DNA of 64,000 nucleotides from assembly GCF_017591435.1 (NCBI RefSeq), contig NC_059296.1, positions 1,462,501 through 1,526,500 on the forward strand, written 5' to 3'. Source of the stretch: Portunus trituberculatus. Lineage: Eukaryota > Arthropoda > Malacostraca > Decapoda > Portunidae. Under the pieces are notes generated by a model. It worked only from the letters and a program-made list of their open reading frames with translations. It was not told the DNA's origin and ran no database searches. A program made the translations under genes and the position numbers. This document shows positions 33,625-55,245 of this stretch, piece after piece (the first letter of the stretch is position 1; each line of letters begins with the position of its first letter).

Positions 33625-33699
<75 letters not shown>
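33625..33699. repeat. (CT)n microsatellite
   Basis: About 75 bp of pure CT. Confidence 0.95.
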
Positions 33700-33702
<3 letters not shown>

Positions 33703-36100
33703 ATGTTTCGTTAAAGTCTCAGGTGACATGCCGTAAGCCTGAACACTCTGCCCAAGTCCCATGTCATACCATAAACTTGTAAATTTCCATCAATTGTTAT
33801 AAAGATCAATACTAAGATTAATAATCATCTTACAAAGAAGTCTTCTGAATACGTTTCCAAAAGATGATTGTGGTCCGTTGCGGCACAGAAAGGCACAAAC
33901 AGGAGACACGAGGAGTCAACGAAGTTTCAATTTGGGAAATCGTTTTACTTTCAAATATTATTTTACATATTTACACCAGTTTTCTAATTACTCGTTCATT
34001 ACATGTTAAGCGGGCAATCTTTATCGACTTTGCAAAGAACGTTTCACTCTTACAAGACGAACGCCGATTTCTTCATTCAAAGGCTGTCCGTAACATTATA
34101 GAGAAGCACTGAGATGATGAAGAGCGGGCCGTGGCACCACAACACTTTTTTTTTCTATCCAGCCAATCGACCTTCCACTGTTATCTTACATTCTTTTACT
34201 GTACTGCAACATAGAAAAAATAAATGAAAGTTTCCTACACACTAAATACACACTGCTCTCATCACAGGTGTTTATATGAGTTAACTACACAGCGCTCACT
34301 ATCGGTCCATTGAGCGCGCCTGGTTGTGGTGGCTGGTCTGGCTGGGTGGCAGATGATGTGAGTCAAGGTGAATTCTGGGAATGATGTCAGTGCTGAGCAG
34401 CACTGCCTCCTTTGATCTCACGAAGGGATTCCGGAACAACCAGACAGTAGGTACACTATGTCATTTTACAATGTGTACAAGTTAATTTTCAAATATTGAA
34501 ATTCATGTTTTCAGCGTTTATCACACTTGTAACTCAGAGAGATTTGAATACACATTCACGCTCAGTAACACACATCTGCGCACGTACGTACCGATTAAAA
34601 ACTTAAAGAATTAAAAGTTCTCTGGAAATAATATGCTTTGAGTTCAGCAGACGCGAGCACAGACTGCAGTGCACTAGCTCTTGTCGGTGCGAGCGTTAAC
34701 ACAACACTGACAGGAGCGACGGCTGGCCATGCAAGGTAATAGCGGCCGCTCCCCGTGCCTGTCCCCCCACGTATCTCCCACACGCTCAACACGCTGAGAC
34801 AGGCACCCGAGATACAGCCACCTGCCTGCACCAGCCTGCCAACGCAGACGTCACACCCTCTACCTGTCTCTCCGATGGTGAACATACTGAGTAAAACTAG
34901 AGCAATCGTGTTGTTACCTACTGTTAATTATTCGTTAATGTACATGCTTAATTTTTTTTTTTTTTTCATTATGAATATGAACTTATAGAATTTTCTTTTG
35001 TTATAAAGGAAATGATATTTTGGGTCTATCAGACAGTATATGAAAGTATTTGAAGTTTTCCGTCCCGAAGTTGTTTAAATCTATTAGATTGAAACCATTC
35101 ATGAACAGGAGACAATTCTTGTTGATGTTGTTATTGTTGTTATTGTTGTTCTTGTTCTCGTTATAAGCAACACACATACATACGTCCACCACTAGCAGGG
35201 CAAGATACAGCAGAACTCACCTACTTCAATAAATTATTTTGTGTTCTCTCAGTGCACGTGTTAATTGGACAGGCTGCTTCAGTAGGGCGTCCTTATTTAT
35301 TGAATCCGGATAAGAAACTAACACATGCTGTTTTCTTCGTGTGCTACCAGTATAGGAGGCGGTAAGCAGTTAGCCGCACCCACGTGTGCATGACATCATA
35401 TGTATAGGTGTGCCGCAAGCTAGCTCTCTACTCACCTTGCTTCAGGAGCAGCCTAAGCCTTGTCTTGATTCATGTTCCCTGCTTCTATCTCCGCTTCAAT
35501 TTGCAAGGCTTATTGAGTGATAGACTAATAGCACCAACGGAAGTACTAAGTTGTTACAAAACTGCTCCACGCGTGCGCGCCGTTGTTGAATCGCTCGCTA
35601 ATAGAATAGAAACAATACAAAGCATTCCTTCGTTTGTGTATGCATGTGTTTACTTATCATCTTTTACTCCCGTGTCGTAACTGACGTCTCGATGCGTATC
35701 ATCTCCTTATGTGTTTTCTGATCGAACCTATCTTTCATTCTTGCACATTGGAATATACAGGTAAAAATAGCATTGGTATATGATTTAATAGCAGTAGCAG
35801 CAGCAGCTGATGTAGTAATAGTGGTGCTCATCTAAAGAGAGTAACTTGGACAATGTGGTCAGTGTTTTGGACATAAGTATACATTACATATATAACTCAG
35901 TCAATACGGCCTCCTGCAGGTTCCCCTCATCTACATTCCTATTGCAGTTGGTGACATCACCGGCCCTGCCCCGCTCGCTAGTGTGTGAGGGCGTCCGCAG
36001 CTGTGCCCACTTTCCATCCAGCCGACCAGTTGGGTGAGGTCATATTCGAAGTATTTGTCTTTAAATCAATTCTTGTTCACTTTAATCCCAACACTGGTAA

Positions 36101-36241
<141 letters not shown>

Positions 36242-37065
36242 ATTTCTTTTCTCTATGCATAATTTTGTGCGTTCTCTTATTGTATTTTGTTTGTTTTATT
36301 TATTTATTTATTTTTATTTATTTGTTTGTTTATTTTATTTATTTATTTATTATTATTTTTAATTTTTATTATTTATTTATTTATTTATTTTATTTTATTT
36401 TATTTTTTTTTTTTTTTTTGTGTGTGTGTGAGTATGTGTGTGTTATTCTTCAAATTCATCTTCACTGTATGTTATCACCTTGCTGGAGGCAGTCAAATCA
36501 GCAATAATCTTTGTGATGTGGAGGGCCCTTTACGTTGTGCTTTGCCTTTGGTGTTGGGGAGATCTAATCGAGTGTATTACTCTAACTTTGCATGGAATGT
36601 TCGTGCCAGTAATTAATCTAGTATGTCGTGATGCTTTTCAGGCGTGGAGACACATCCCACACTCTTTCTCTCGTTCTTAAACGCATAAACTTTTTTTTTT
36701 TTTTTTCATTTCATTCAATTTGTACTCGCATTATACAAGAAAATTAGGTCGCCCACGAACGGTATCAGTCCTACATCTCTTTAAAGTTGTGCGTGTTATA
36801 TATTTCTATCCGGAGTCATGTTAAAACTCCACTTCTACTCCCCAAATATTTTTTCAGCGATACAAAATGCCAAAACCTTTCCAGATCTAACCCCGGCCTT
36901 GACTTCCGGCACCCAGCCAAAAATATATCGAGCAACGATCTCTTCATTCTTATTTTTCATCTTTCCTCTATTTCAAGCCATTTCATTGAACACCGAAGCT
37001 GATGTCTTCGCTCAAACTTCTGCAATAAATTCAACATTAGTGATTCAAGGTTTGCCCCCTCCCCC

Positions 37066-37069
<4 letters not shown>

Positions 37070-37126
<57 letters not shown>
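37070..37126. repeat. (CT)n microsatellite
   Basis: About 57 bp of pure CT. Confidence 0.95.
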
Positions 37127-37132
<6 letters not shown>

Positions 37133-38641
37133 GCAATGTGGTGAAGGTCTTTTAGATATCGGAGTGATTGTATTTTGATATCATAAGAGAAAATCAATTA
37201 ACCTTAAGTCTTTGCCCAAGGGGTGGGTGGCAAGGTCCATCCTCCTCCTTTGTTGTATTTCATTGTTAATGCAACAATAAATGTATCAATCAATCATATC
37301 AATTGATGCTTTCCTTTTAATGAAGTCTACGGTAGATACTAAGTTTCATAAAGGTGTGAGGGAAAAAGAAAATATTTATAGTAAGATAAATGAGTCAGTA
37401 GTCTCTGCACGGTTAATTATGATATGTGGAAAAATAGCAGAGTATGAGAAACATTCATATTAAGAACACATGAAAAAGTTTACTAGAAAAAAAATATTTA
37501 GGCGCGTAGCGTGAGAGATGTGATTGTTCGTGTGAAGTTAACTTGAAGTGTATCTATCAGCCGGCGCCTGGATGTCTGGACGGCCGATGTTTTTCCACTA
37601 GTGGTTTCTCTTCCGCAGGATAAGGACAGTAAACCCGGCTTGTGGATTACAACACATGATGGTCAGGGGTCCAGCTGTTACTAGTATGCAGACTACACCT
37701 ACCTCTGAATGTGTACAGTTAATACAGTTTTGACTCACCAGTGCAGCAAGCAGGTGGGACTTCCTGACATTGATTATTAGTGAGGGTGCTTGTGACGCCT
37801 TCCCTCGTCATGGTGCTTGTGGGTTATTAGTCAGCTATTTTTTTGGACACTAACTATTACTAAGAAAGATCCCTATATAGATATGTATATGATTTTAGTG
37901 ATTTATAAACAAAACGTCAAGCAATTTTGTCTCCCATATTCAGAAATACTTGCTGGGAGGAGGCAAAGCCTCGACAGCCCTACTCACACAAATCTAACTA
38001 AGCTGTTCCTCGTGGATTTCCACCAAGTATATTAACCAGGGTCCTCCCCAGGAATACTAATTTAACCTAACTTAGCCTAATCCAATCCAACACAACCCAT
38101 AAATCGGCTTACTATGCTGTAACCACAGTGTTAGTGCTTCTCTCTCTGTCCAACTCATAAAGTTTTTACGCACCACTTATTCTTCCCAAAAATTGTACTC
38201 TGATTTATGTTTGGAACATTTAACAGTATGTGGAATAACTCTGTATGATTTCAGAATGTTAATTTATGCTGGAGAAGAGCTGTTTATGTAAAAAAGAAAT
38301 ACATTTCTCCAGAAACCCAAAGACATATTTTCTTAGAATCAAATAAGGTATGCAAAAGTGATATATACAGTATTGTAGAGAATGGTTGTGTAATTCTTAA
38401 ATAATACCCCAACATTTTGAAACCTAACTAGGATGACTTTGCCCCCTCTCATCCTCTCTGGACACTTCCATAAAGCAAACCAACCTAACCTAACATTTGT
38501 ACCTAACCATCTGGTCAACTCACCTGGTAGGGCCTTGCCACTCTAACTCCAGCCAGACTGGACAAGAGGGGGACAGGCCCAAGAATTCAAGACAGATACT
38601 CCAGTCAGGTTACATGGGCAGCACTACTCATATATGTTTGT

Positions 38642-40052
38642 AAATTACTGGGTATAATTCTAGTTTCTGCCCATACTCCCCCCTTCACCCCCCCAACAAG
38701 CTTGAGGACAGGTGGAAATGCGGGGTTTTGGGTGGGGTACATGAAATGTGTCGGAAATGCGTATTTTTTTGCATAAAATGGAAAAATTCCCATTAAAAGT
38801 CTACGGAGTTTTCATCACACTCGGAAATGAGCAGTACACTGACTTGCATTTGCTTATACTCGTAGCTGGGGTTTGTGGGTAACTGGTGAATAGGATTCTT
38901 ATTGTGTCTATAGTTCTTTTGTCCAATGACGTGCCACCACCTCTTAACACCACGAGCTGCACCAATGGGAATTTGCTATGTGTATTCTTAGGCGGGGCAC
39001 AGCTGGGCAGACAGCCGACAGGTGCACAAAGACATCTGTGTGCACAGTTCAGAAATGGCTACCAGTGACATTAGTTGTAAAGGTTGAGAATTTGATTACT
39101 GGGAAATCATCGCTCCTGCGATGCAAGTTAGTGTACAATCGAGAAGAGGACCAGCCAGAACCTTCATCCTTTCGTTAAGCCAAGGTATTGTGAGGAGGGA
39201 TATTGGTAGAGGTAGGGCATATTGTGTGAAGGTATAAGAGAACCGGTGGGGGTGGAGGGAAGCTGCCCCAAAGCAGGGATACGTTAGGTTAGGTTAGTGT
39301 TGTAGGGGGGGTCCGGGAAGGGGCAGCCCCCGGTTAGGTTAAGTTACGTGAGGTTAGGTTTATGTTAGGGTTAGGTTAGTGTTGTAGGGATGGGGTCCGG
39401 GGGGGGCACAGCCCCCCGGTTAGGTTAGGTTACGTTAAGTTAGGTTTATGTTAGGGTTAGGTTAGTGTTGTAGGGGGAAGGGTTATGTAAAACTTCCCTA
39501 TATTTAGGGATATTTTCGAACATTTGGGAAAATTTTCCTAGATTTTTCAAAGTCCATATATCACTCAAATATACCTCCCCCCCCTAAAACCCCCAATTCT
39601 CCACAGGCCCCCAAGCTTGCTGGGACTGGGGAGGGATAATTTCAGTGAAAATTATTCTTGAATTTTTTTTTTTTTTTTTTTTTTTTAAATTTCCTTGAAA
39701 ACGGCGGTTTTTGTCATTAGATTTTTTTCCTACCCCCATATTTTGGCCCCCCCCAAAAAAATCCGATTCCCCACAGGCCCCCAAGCATGTTGGAGGGGTT
39801 AGGGGGGGTGTAGGTAGAGAATTGGGGGATGGATGTATTGTAAAAAATTACCGAAATTAGTAAAATTAGGAAACTTGCAATGAAAATTCCGTAGACTTTT
39901 TAATGGGAATTTTTCCATTTTACGCAAAAAGTACGCATTTCCGACGCATTTCATGTACCCAACCCAAAACTCCGCATTCCCACCTGTCCTCAAGCTTGTT
40001 GGGGGGTGGAAGGGGGAGTATGGGCAGAAACTAGAATTTTACCAATTACTGG
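38642..40052. mobile_element. Foldback-type element with about 170-bp inverted arms
   Basis: The left arm (38642-38815) and the right arm (39880-40052) are reverse complements with few differences. Shared blocks include TTCTAGTTTCTGCCCATACT, CAACAAGCTTGAGGACAGGT, GTACATGAAATG and GGAAAAATTCCCATTAAAA. The interior holds a C-rich unit seen twice (CCACAGGCCCCCAAGC near 39602 and 39771) and a block of TTAGG-like repeats. No transposase frame is visible, so it is a non-autonomous foldback or MITE-like element, directly beside the 3' end of a LINE. Confidence 0.75.
39283..39470. repeat. Tandem units with TTAGG-like motifs
   Basis: A unit of about 82-86 bp starting TTAGGTTAGTGTTGTAGGG occurs at 39289 and 39371 and begins again at 39457. 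It contains many TTAGGTTAGG strings and a GC-rich GGGGTCCGGG/CCCCCGG palindrome. The motif resembles the arthropod telomere unit TTAGG, but it lies inside an interspersed element. Confidence 0.8.
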
Positions 40053-40084
40053 TTGAATGTATTATCATTCATAGAAAAATAAAG

Positions 40085-42235
40085 CATGGAAATATCAGGG
40101 GGTAAACATAAGATCAGAAGGAGAACAAATTTTCACCTAAAACAGATTGCAATCTGGACTTAAATGTAGGGAGGCTGGGAGCATCAACAATATCATGAGG
40201 GTAGTAAATTCCATTTCTGAATTATTCTACAAGAGAAAAAAAAAGTCTGCAGGCTTCACAGTGTAAATGTTGCATTTCAATCTTAAATCTATGGCCTCTA
40301 GTGCCAACCATTAGGGACATAGTCCCTGTCAGATGGGGAGATGATGGAGAGATCGTGAAAAATGCAGTAACAATATATGGTATAAGATCTTGCCTCAGCA
40401 ATCTGCCCTTCAGGAAGAACAAAAGTAATGTGGACAGCTTATCAGAATATGGAAGATCAGACAGTCTGGTAATCTGTTTTGTCCACCTGTGTTGAACAGA
40501 TTCCAGGAGCCTGTTTTGGCCCAGAAATCCAAGATTCCATACTGGAGACGCAAAATCCAAAATTGGTCAAACATCTGAGATGAAAAGAGTAGACAAAGTT
40601 AGCCGAGCGAGTGACAGTTGACTTCAAGAGATTAGTGGGAATACCCCCGGCTTTAGTAGCTGTACAACTTGTGTGGTGATGAAATTTCAACTTCCTATCA
40701 AGAGTTACTCCCAAATCTATATGTGAGAAGCTCTGGTTTATTGGTTTGCCATTTAGAAGGTAGATAGGAGTTAGGAGGTCATCTGCCTGGGCGCAACGCT
40801 GTCTAGCAAAACGAAGATGGACACATTTGCCAGTGGAAAACCTCAACCCCCAAGAAGCAGCAGTAGATGACAGCAAGTCAATATTAGCCAGCATGCCAGG
40901 AAGACATTGGGAAAAGTCAGGTGATGAAGCTGAAGAGTGAAAATATAACTTGAGATTGTCGGCGAACATTTTGTAATTGCAATGTAATTGGGAGCAGGTG
41001 TGATTTATAAAGATGAGGAATAACAAGGGACCTAGGACTGAACCTTGAGGGACTCTACTTAGTACTGGCTTAGAATAGCTAACATGACCATTTATTGTGA
41101 CTTTCATTATTCGACCAAGTAGAAAACTAGTGATCCATTGCAGTAGGTTGCCCGAGATACCAATAGCTTTAAGTTTATCTATGAAAGTTGGATGATGTAC
41201 TCAGTCAGAGGCCTTAACAAAATCAAATAGGATTAGATCAACCACTTGCCCTTGATCATACCAGTAAGCTATGTAACCATAAGTGAGTAGTAGTTGGTCA
41301 GTGACAGAACGGTTGGGCCTAAAACCAAATTGAGACTCCTTGAATATTAGATGATCCTCAATGAATCCAAACAAAGATTTACAAATAATGCATTCCATCA
41401 TCTTGCAGGTAATGGGTTTTAAACTGATAGGCCGATAGTTCAAAGGATCACTGCGAGAACCTTTCTTATAGATAGGGCAAACAAGAGACATTTTCCAAGA
41501 GTGAGGTAGGGAACCTGATGACATAGATTTGTTGAAAATGATGGTTAAAGGATAAGCCAGTTCAGACGGGGGTGAAGATGGTCAGGTCCCTTGGCACTAT
41601 CAACTTTAAGAGATTTGAGGTGAAACTCTACATCTTCAGGGTGAAACTGAACAGATGAAATATTACCATGACATACCTGATGGGAAAAAGGGTTCAATGA
41701 TGACTCCACAACAAACACCAAGGAAAAAGCTTTAACAAATACATTGACCATGAAATTGGGGTCATCAGTTAGTTTGCCATTCACCAGCAGGGGGCCAACT
41801 CTAGGTCTGTCAAGTTTTCTGTTCCTAATGTAGGAGTGAAATAGTTTGGGTCGGGTAGCACGAATCTGGATAAGGTTTTCCTCGTATTTGATTTGGGCGT
41901 TCAAGACCGCAGCTCTAGGAATTGCATTGGCCTCTTTAAATTTGAAAAGTTTTTGTAGTAGTGAGATGAGAACGTCTACCATAAATCTGTCTGGCCATTT
42001 TAAATTAATTCCACACTTTAGTGCGCAGTTCGTATAGGTTACGGGGAATGGACTTAGACCCTGGAGCTGTTTTCTTGCAATAGGACTTTGTAGGGATGTG
42101 TTGCTGAATAAGTAGGTTTAGAGTATTGGTGAAAAATTATGTGGCATCGTCAACATTAAGGTGTGATAATTCTAAGTCCCAGTCATACAATTTTGTTGTA
42201 TTTACCATAGGTCCATTGAGTTCAATAATGTAAGT
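40085..42235 (-). mobile_element. Degenerate non-LTR retrotransposon (LINE), reverse-transcriptase part
   Basis: Read on the minus strand, frames at about 41982-41545, 41573-41201 and 41107-40222 together carry the reverse-transcriptase landmarks of the CR1/jockey group: CPIYKKGSRSDPLNYRPISL, FRPNRSVTDQLL, VPQGSVLGPLLFLIFIN, and FADNLKLY in place of FADDLKLY. There are stop codons or frame changes between them (for example at about 41201). The second catalytic Asp of the FADD box is replaced by Asn, so the copy is dead. It is truncated at the 5' side, ends about 90 bp before the GatB start codon, and its 3' end abuts the foldback element. Confidence 0.85.
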
Positions 42236-42253
42236 ATAAAATAGACAAGATAA

Positions 42254-42288
<35 letters not shown>
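42254..42288. repeat. (GA)n microsatellite upstream of GatB
   Basis: About 30 bp of GA followed by GCGA units, 40 bp before the GatB start codon. Confidence 0.9.
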
Positions 42289-42327
42289 ATTGCCCTTATA
42301 TTGATTTCTCTGCAGATCAGTTGAATC

Positions 42328-50640
<8,313 letters not shown>

Positions 50641-53600
50641 GGTATTTAGTTTATACCAATTGTGTATACAAATTTACTTTAGTTTTCAAACTAGTGGCAT
50701 TCCATAAGAGAGAGAAAGAGAGAATTTTGTGTAAGCCCACAAGTCTGAAAGTAAAATATAATTTAAATTGTCATGTTTTTGCAGTCTGGTGTTTTGTCTC
50801 TGGTGAGGAAAATCTAGAGGAGAAACATAGTTTTAGTTGGATATGTTAATAGAAAGATAGCAATGTTGGTGTAGAAGAAAAATAGGAGTAGTGGAATATA
50901 TAAGAATGGGCAGTATCTGGTGGACTAACACATGACTGACACTTCAAGAGTTGGGCGTGAAACTTTGACTTATCACAGGATTACCTGCAGGTGTTTATCA
51001 AAGATAAACATATATTGTGGATATAGAAATATTGAAGGATTATGAGATTATATCAGAAGTTCTAACTTGAGTTCCATAGTAAGTCAACAGACAGCAGCAT
51101 AGGAAGACAATTACTTATTTTTGTGATAACATGTAAGGGCATATAAGGATTTCCAAAATTAATCACAAAAGAGCAGAAATTCTGTCAAACTAAGCAAATC
51201 TGCAGTGGGGAACTGTAACATGATTCACTACTTGTGCGGAAGTAAAACAATGGGTTGTATGAGGTATTCAAGTTGTAAGTATATTGGAGTAGCAGAACAC
51301 CACTAAGATATGAAAAGGGATCAGCATAATCTTCTATGAGTTCAATTCTTAAATATGTGAAAACTTTTAAACTGTACTTGAAGATCATGAAAGAGATATA
51401 AAGGATATTATCATTGTGATTGTCATACAGAATAGTGAATGCAATCAAATTGTCTAATTTGGACATGAATTCCTTTGTTGCAGAATTCATGCTAAGGTCT
51501 TAAACTCTTAGACCAGCAGCACCTTACCAGTGTGCCCTGAATCATCATTTGGAGATGTAGCTACTTGCAACTGTTTCCTCCTGGAGCAAAATTTCCAGAA
51601 TGTTTCAGCAATAACACCAGTGCTGGTAAAGACTATTTTAGAGGGAATGGTGCCAGAAGTATTGTTTTTGCTTTACAGACCATCATGAAATATTTTAATG
51701 TCTCATAGATTAAAATCTGTATGTTGGATCTGAAGACAACAATCTATAATACTGACAGGTAAAATGTAGAATTAGTTCAATCCTTTCACTCTTTATACAG
51801 CTGAACGAAGCTTGACACAACACTGATGTAATGTGAAAATGTAATTTTACTTTTGGATACAGTAGTTAAAGTATGTAGCTACTGAAAGTCTTTCTTACAA
51901 GTAACCTAATAAGTGCACATTTTTACTAAAAATTAGTTGAAAAGAAACATTAATACAACTTGGTTCAACAAAATGACAATATCCATGGATAATTTACACT
52001 TTAATATGAAATTAGTACAGTAAGATTCCTTCTATCCAGACATTTTACCTCCAATTTGGATCTATCCTGGTAAACAAGATGAGCATATCATATACAGGTT
52101 GCTGTTCTACCCAGTTCTTAAGATGTTATATATAATGTCTCAGCTTCACAAATTGTATAATGGTATTCAATTTCTCTGGTTTGTGTTATTCATGAAAGGA
52201 ATAGTAGAAATACTATACAACAGTATTGATAACACTACAATTTACACATCTTGTTAAATGTTACCAAATGGTGCATGGTGTATAAATCACTGCAGAGCTA
52301 ATCTTTGCCTGTATAAACTGTCTTTTTTCTTAACACATTTACCCACTAACACATACCCTGTCTTTCTCATATAATCCTCGTACAATTGCTTCACTTCTCA
52401 AGCCACTGTATGTCACTTCTTAAAAATGTACTTTATGAGAATTAAAGTTCATGTATGTATGTATGTGAGCACACACATATATAAATAACCTGCAAGTTAG
52501 ACTATAGTTAGAGAAATAAGGCAATATAATGTTAAACAAGAAATCTTTTATAAACGCATTGTAATTAACTTCTTTGTGCTTTGATAGAATATTTACATTA
52601 ATGTGTTAATGCATTGTGACCGTGTTGCCAGTGACATAGCAAAAATGAGGTACAGAAGGATGAAAAAAATGTTAGGCGAGGAAAAATTTTGGCCAGGAAT
52701 GCTTCTGTATGTATAATTATGTCAATTTACCTACTTTAAACACACAGCTTGGCCTAGGAGCCATGGCCAAAGTATACACTCTCAGAGCTAACCAAATTAA
52801 AAAATATATCTAGGATATGAATATTGAGGATTTTCAATCATGAATAACCTAATCTTCCACCCATCCTTGGTATTAACTCTGAGTCTTAGTTCAGTTGATA
52901 ACAAATTTTTAAAAATCACATCAAGTATAAATCAATATATCTTTTGTTATATCCCCTTAAACATTAACAACTGGCAGGAATACAATAGTGCATCATAAGC
53001 CTCCTTTCAACTGTAGTATCATACATCAGTATCAACACAAAACTTGTTTCTCATGGTGGTTGTGAATTATCTAGTGAATTATTTGTACATAGTTGTTCAT
53101 ATGACAAAAAATATAATTACTATGGAGAAATAAAGACAGGGATGTGAAAAAAATATCATATGATCACTTGCAAGGATTGTGAAATGTGTCTTTGGAAGTA
53201 GAGGCATTTTTCTGCTAATGATTATGTATGGAAATAGAATGAACTTATAATAGTGCAGCAATTAAAGTGCATGGTTTGGAATTAAAATACCTAAGAGGGG
53301 CATCTTGTGACAATGAAGTGGCAGTGAAAATGTTTTAGAAAGAATTGGACATCTCATGCAAATGGAGAAAATGTCAAAATTGGTGAAAAGAAATATTATG
53401 GAGTAATTTGGTTAAAAAAAGATAGGTAATTTACAGTCCAAAATCTAAATTCCTCAGTCCTTTGGTATGACCAATGCATGTCAATTACACTGAAAGCTCT
53501 GGCAGGAAAGGAAAACTTTGTAGTGTAAAGAAATACATGTGCAAGAGGGAGAGAGGCAGTAGGATGACCTATTACATTCTTAATGCCTACTTCACATCAT

Positions 53601-54129
53601 GGTTTTGTCCACACATGATTAGGTTGGATTAAATAATAGTCTGCACAGCAGTCCTACAGGCTTAAGGTACAACTATGGTTGCCTTTATGTCAATGCTATT
53701 CATGACCATAAGAAAATAAAGTTTTATGAAACCATTTATATTCTAAAATTTGTTGAATATGAATTATACATATTTCCACTTGGTATGCCTGGATAAAAAT
53801 TATTTTACTGTACAAGAAAAAACTAACTTGAATATATGTTCATCACATGAAAGTTTGTACCTATATCACTGAAAACTTTCATTTTTTTTTTTTTTTTTAT
53901 CGCTTCCAAACAATTTAATCGCCTTGCTATAATCAAGTGATTATAGTAACAAATGTTAAATAGTGATCTGGTCCCACACATAACATACATAACATGAGAT
54001 TTTGTGATTATCACAAACCTTAACTTTGATTAACCAAATCATATTTACAGGGGAAAAAAAAAGTAAAAAGCAATTTTCGGATAAAATAGGTGAAAGCAAT
54101 AATAGAAACCAATATTCCTTTCTAGCTAT
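50641..54129. other. Convergent intergenic stretch between GatB and SPT5
   Basis: Both flanking genes end toward this AT-rich region, so it holds their 3' untranslated regions. I see no coding exon, no long tandem repeat and no recognisable transposon domain. AATAAA occurs near 53.13 and 53.71 kb on the plus strand but is too far from GatB to assign. Confidence 0.5.
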
Positions 54130-55176
54130 TCATTTCATTTTGCAGAGGTAGCGCAACTGAAGCATCTTCACATCTGCATGATCCAGCTTCACAACACCCT
54201 CATTATGGTCTATGGAAAGAAGACTGCCTGTCTGTTCCCGTTCTTCACCAAAGATTACCTGTGGAAATTTGCAAAATTACTCCTAAATATTCTAAAATTA
54301 GAAAATTTCAGTCTACTTATATACAAATGTTTAGTGTAGGTGGTAGGAAAACATGAGCTGATGTAACTCATTCTTTCTGAAGATGGCTGTATAATTTCAA
54401 ATGTCAACAAATATAGTGCACACCTTGCATAAGCGTATGTTTCCCTACCACCTATTCTACATATCAACATGACTTTCATTTCAGAGATCTTACTTTAAGA
54501 AATAAATCAAAGCTTCCACCAAAAAACATGAATTCCACTACTTACTTTGACACGATCAAGTTGTGCCGGTGTAACAGGCTCGAGGTGCTCCCCAAGGATA
54601 TTAACTACACGCTCTTCTTCTGGCAAAAACACCGAGCACATTCCACCCTAGAAAGTTGCAGTTAAGGTATGAGAACAGAATATATTAAGTTTACAAACAA
54701 ACACCCTGTCACAACTTGAAAAAAAAATGCCTCTGCATGCTGTGGGACTAATCTCAAGAGCCCAACCACAGTAAAGAGCTTATCTGCATCTTTCTGCTCT
54801 GGTATTTCCTTATTTGATGGCTAAAGCCCTGTGTAACTTCCTTCTCTACCTCTAATATTAACTCATTATATTTATAATTGATAAATATATACGTTGCAGA
54901 AAATAAGGCAATTTTGTTTAATATATATGAATGTACGATAAGAATTGAGGATGAAGTGAATGCAACCTTTAGATATGAAAAAAGCAATTGAAATTAGTGC
55001 ACCATACAATGTGGGTGCAACTCAGAGTGGCAGGGTTGCCACATAATTACATTAAGAGCTACTAACAACATGGCAAATGTATTTAGTGAACTTGGTTATT
55101 TTATCAATGAACATGAAAATTTCTAGATTTTCAAATTTTATGTAAGATTCTTTAAACTGTACATGAAGCTTCCATG

Positions 55177-55245
<69 letters not shown>

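Noticed and set aside
34595..34885. A GC-richer 96-codon minus-strand frame
   Set aside because: Its composition could indicate a promoter or exon, but there are no conserved motifs, credible splice sites in phase, or neighbouring exons.
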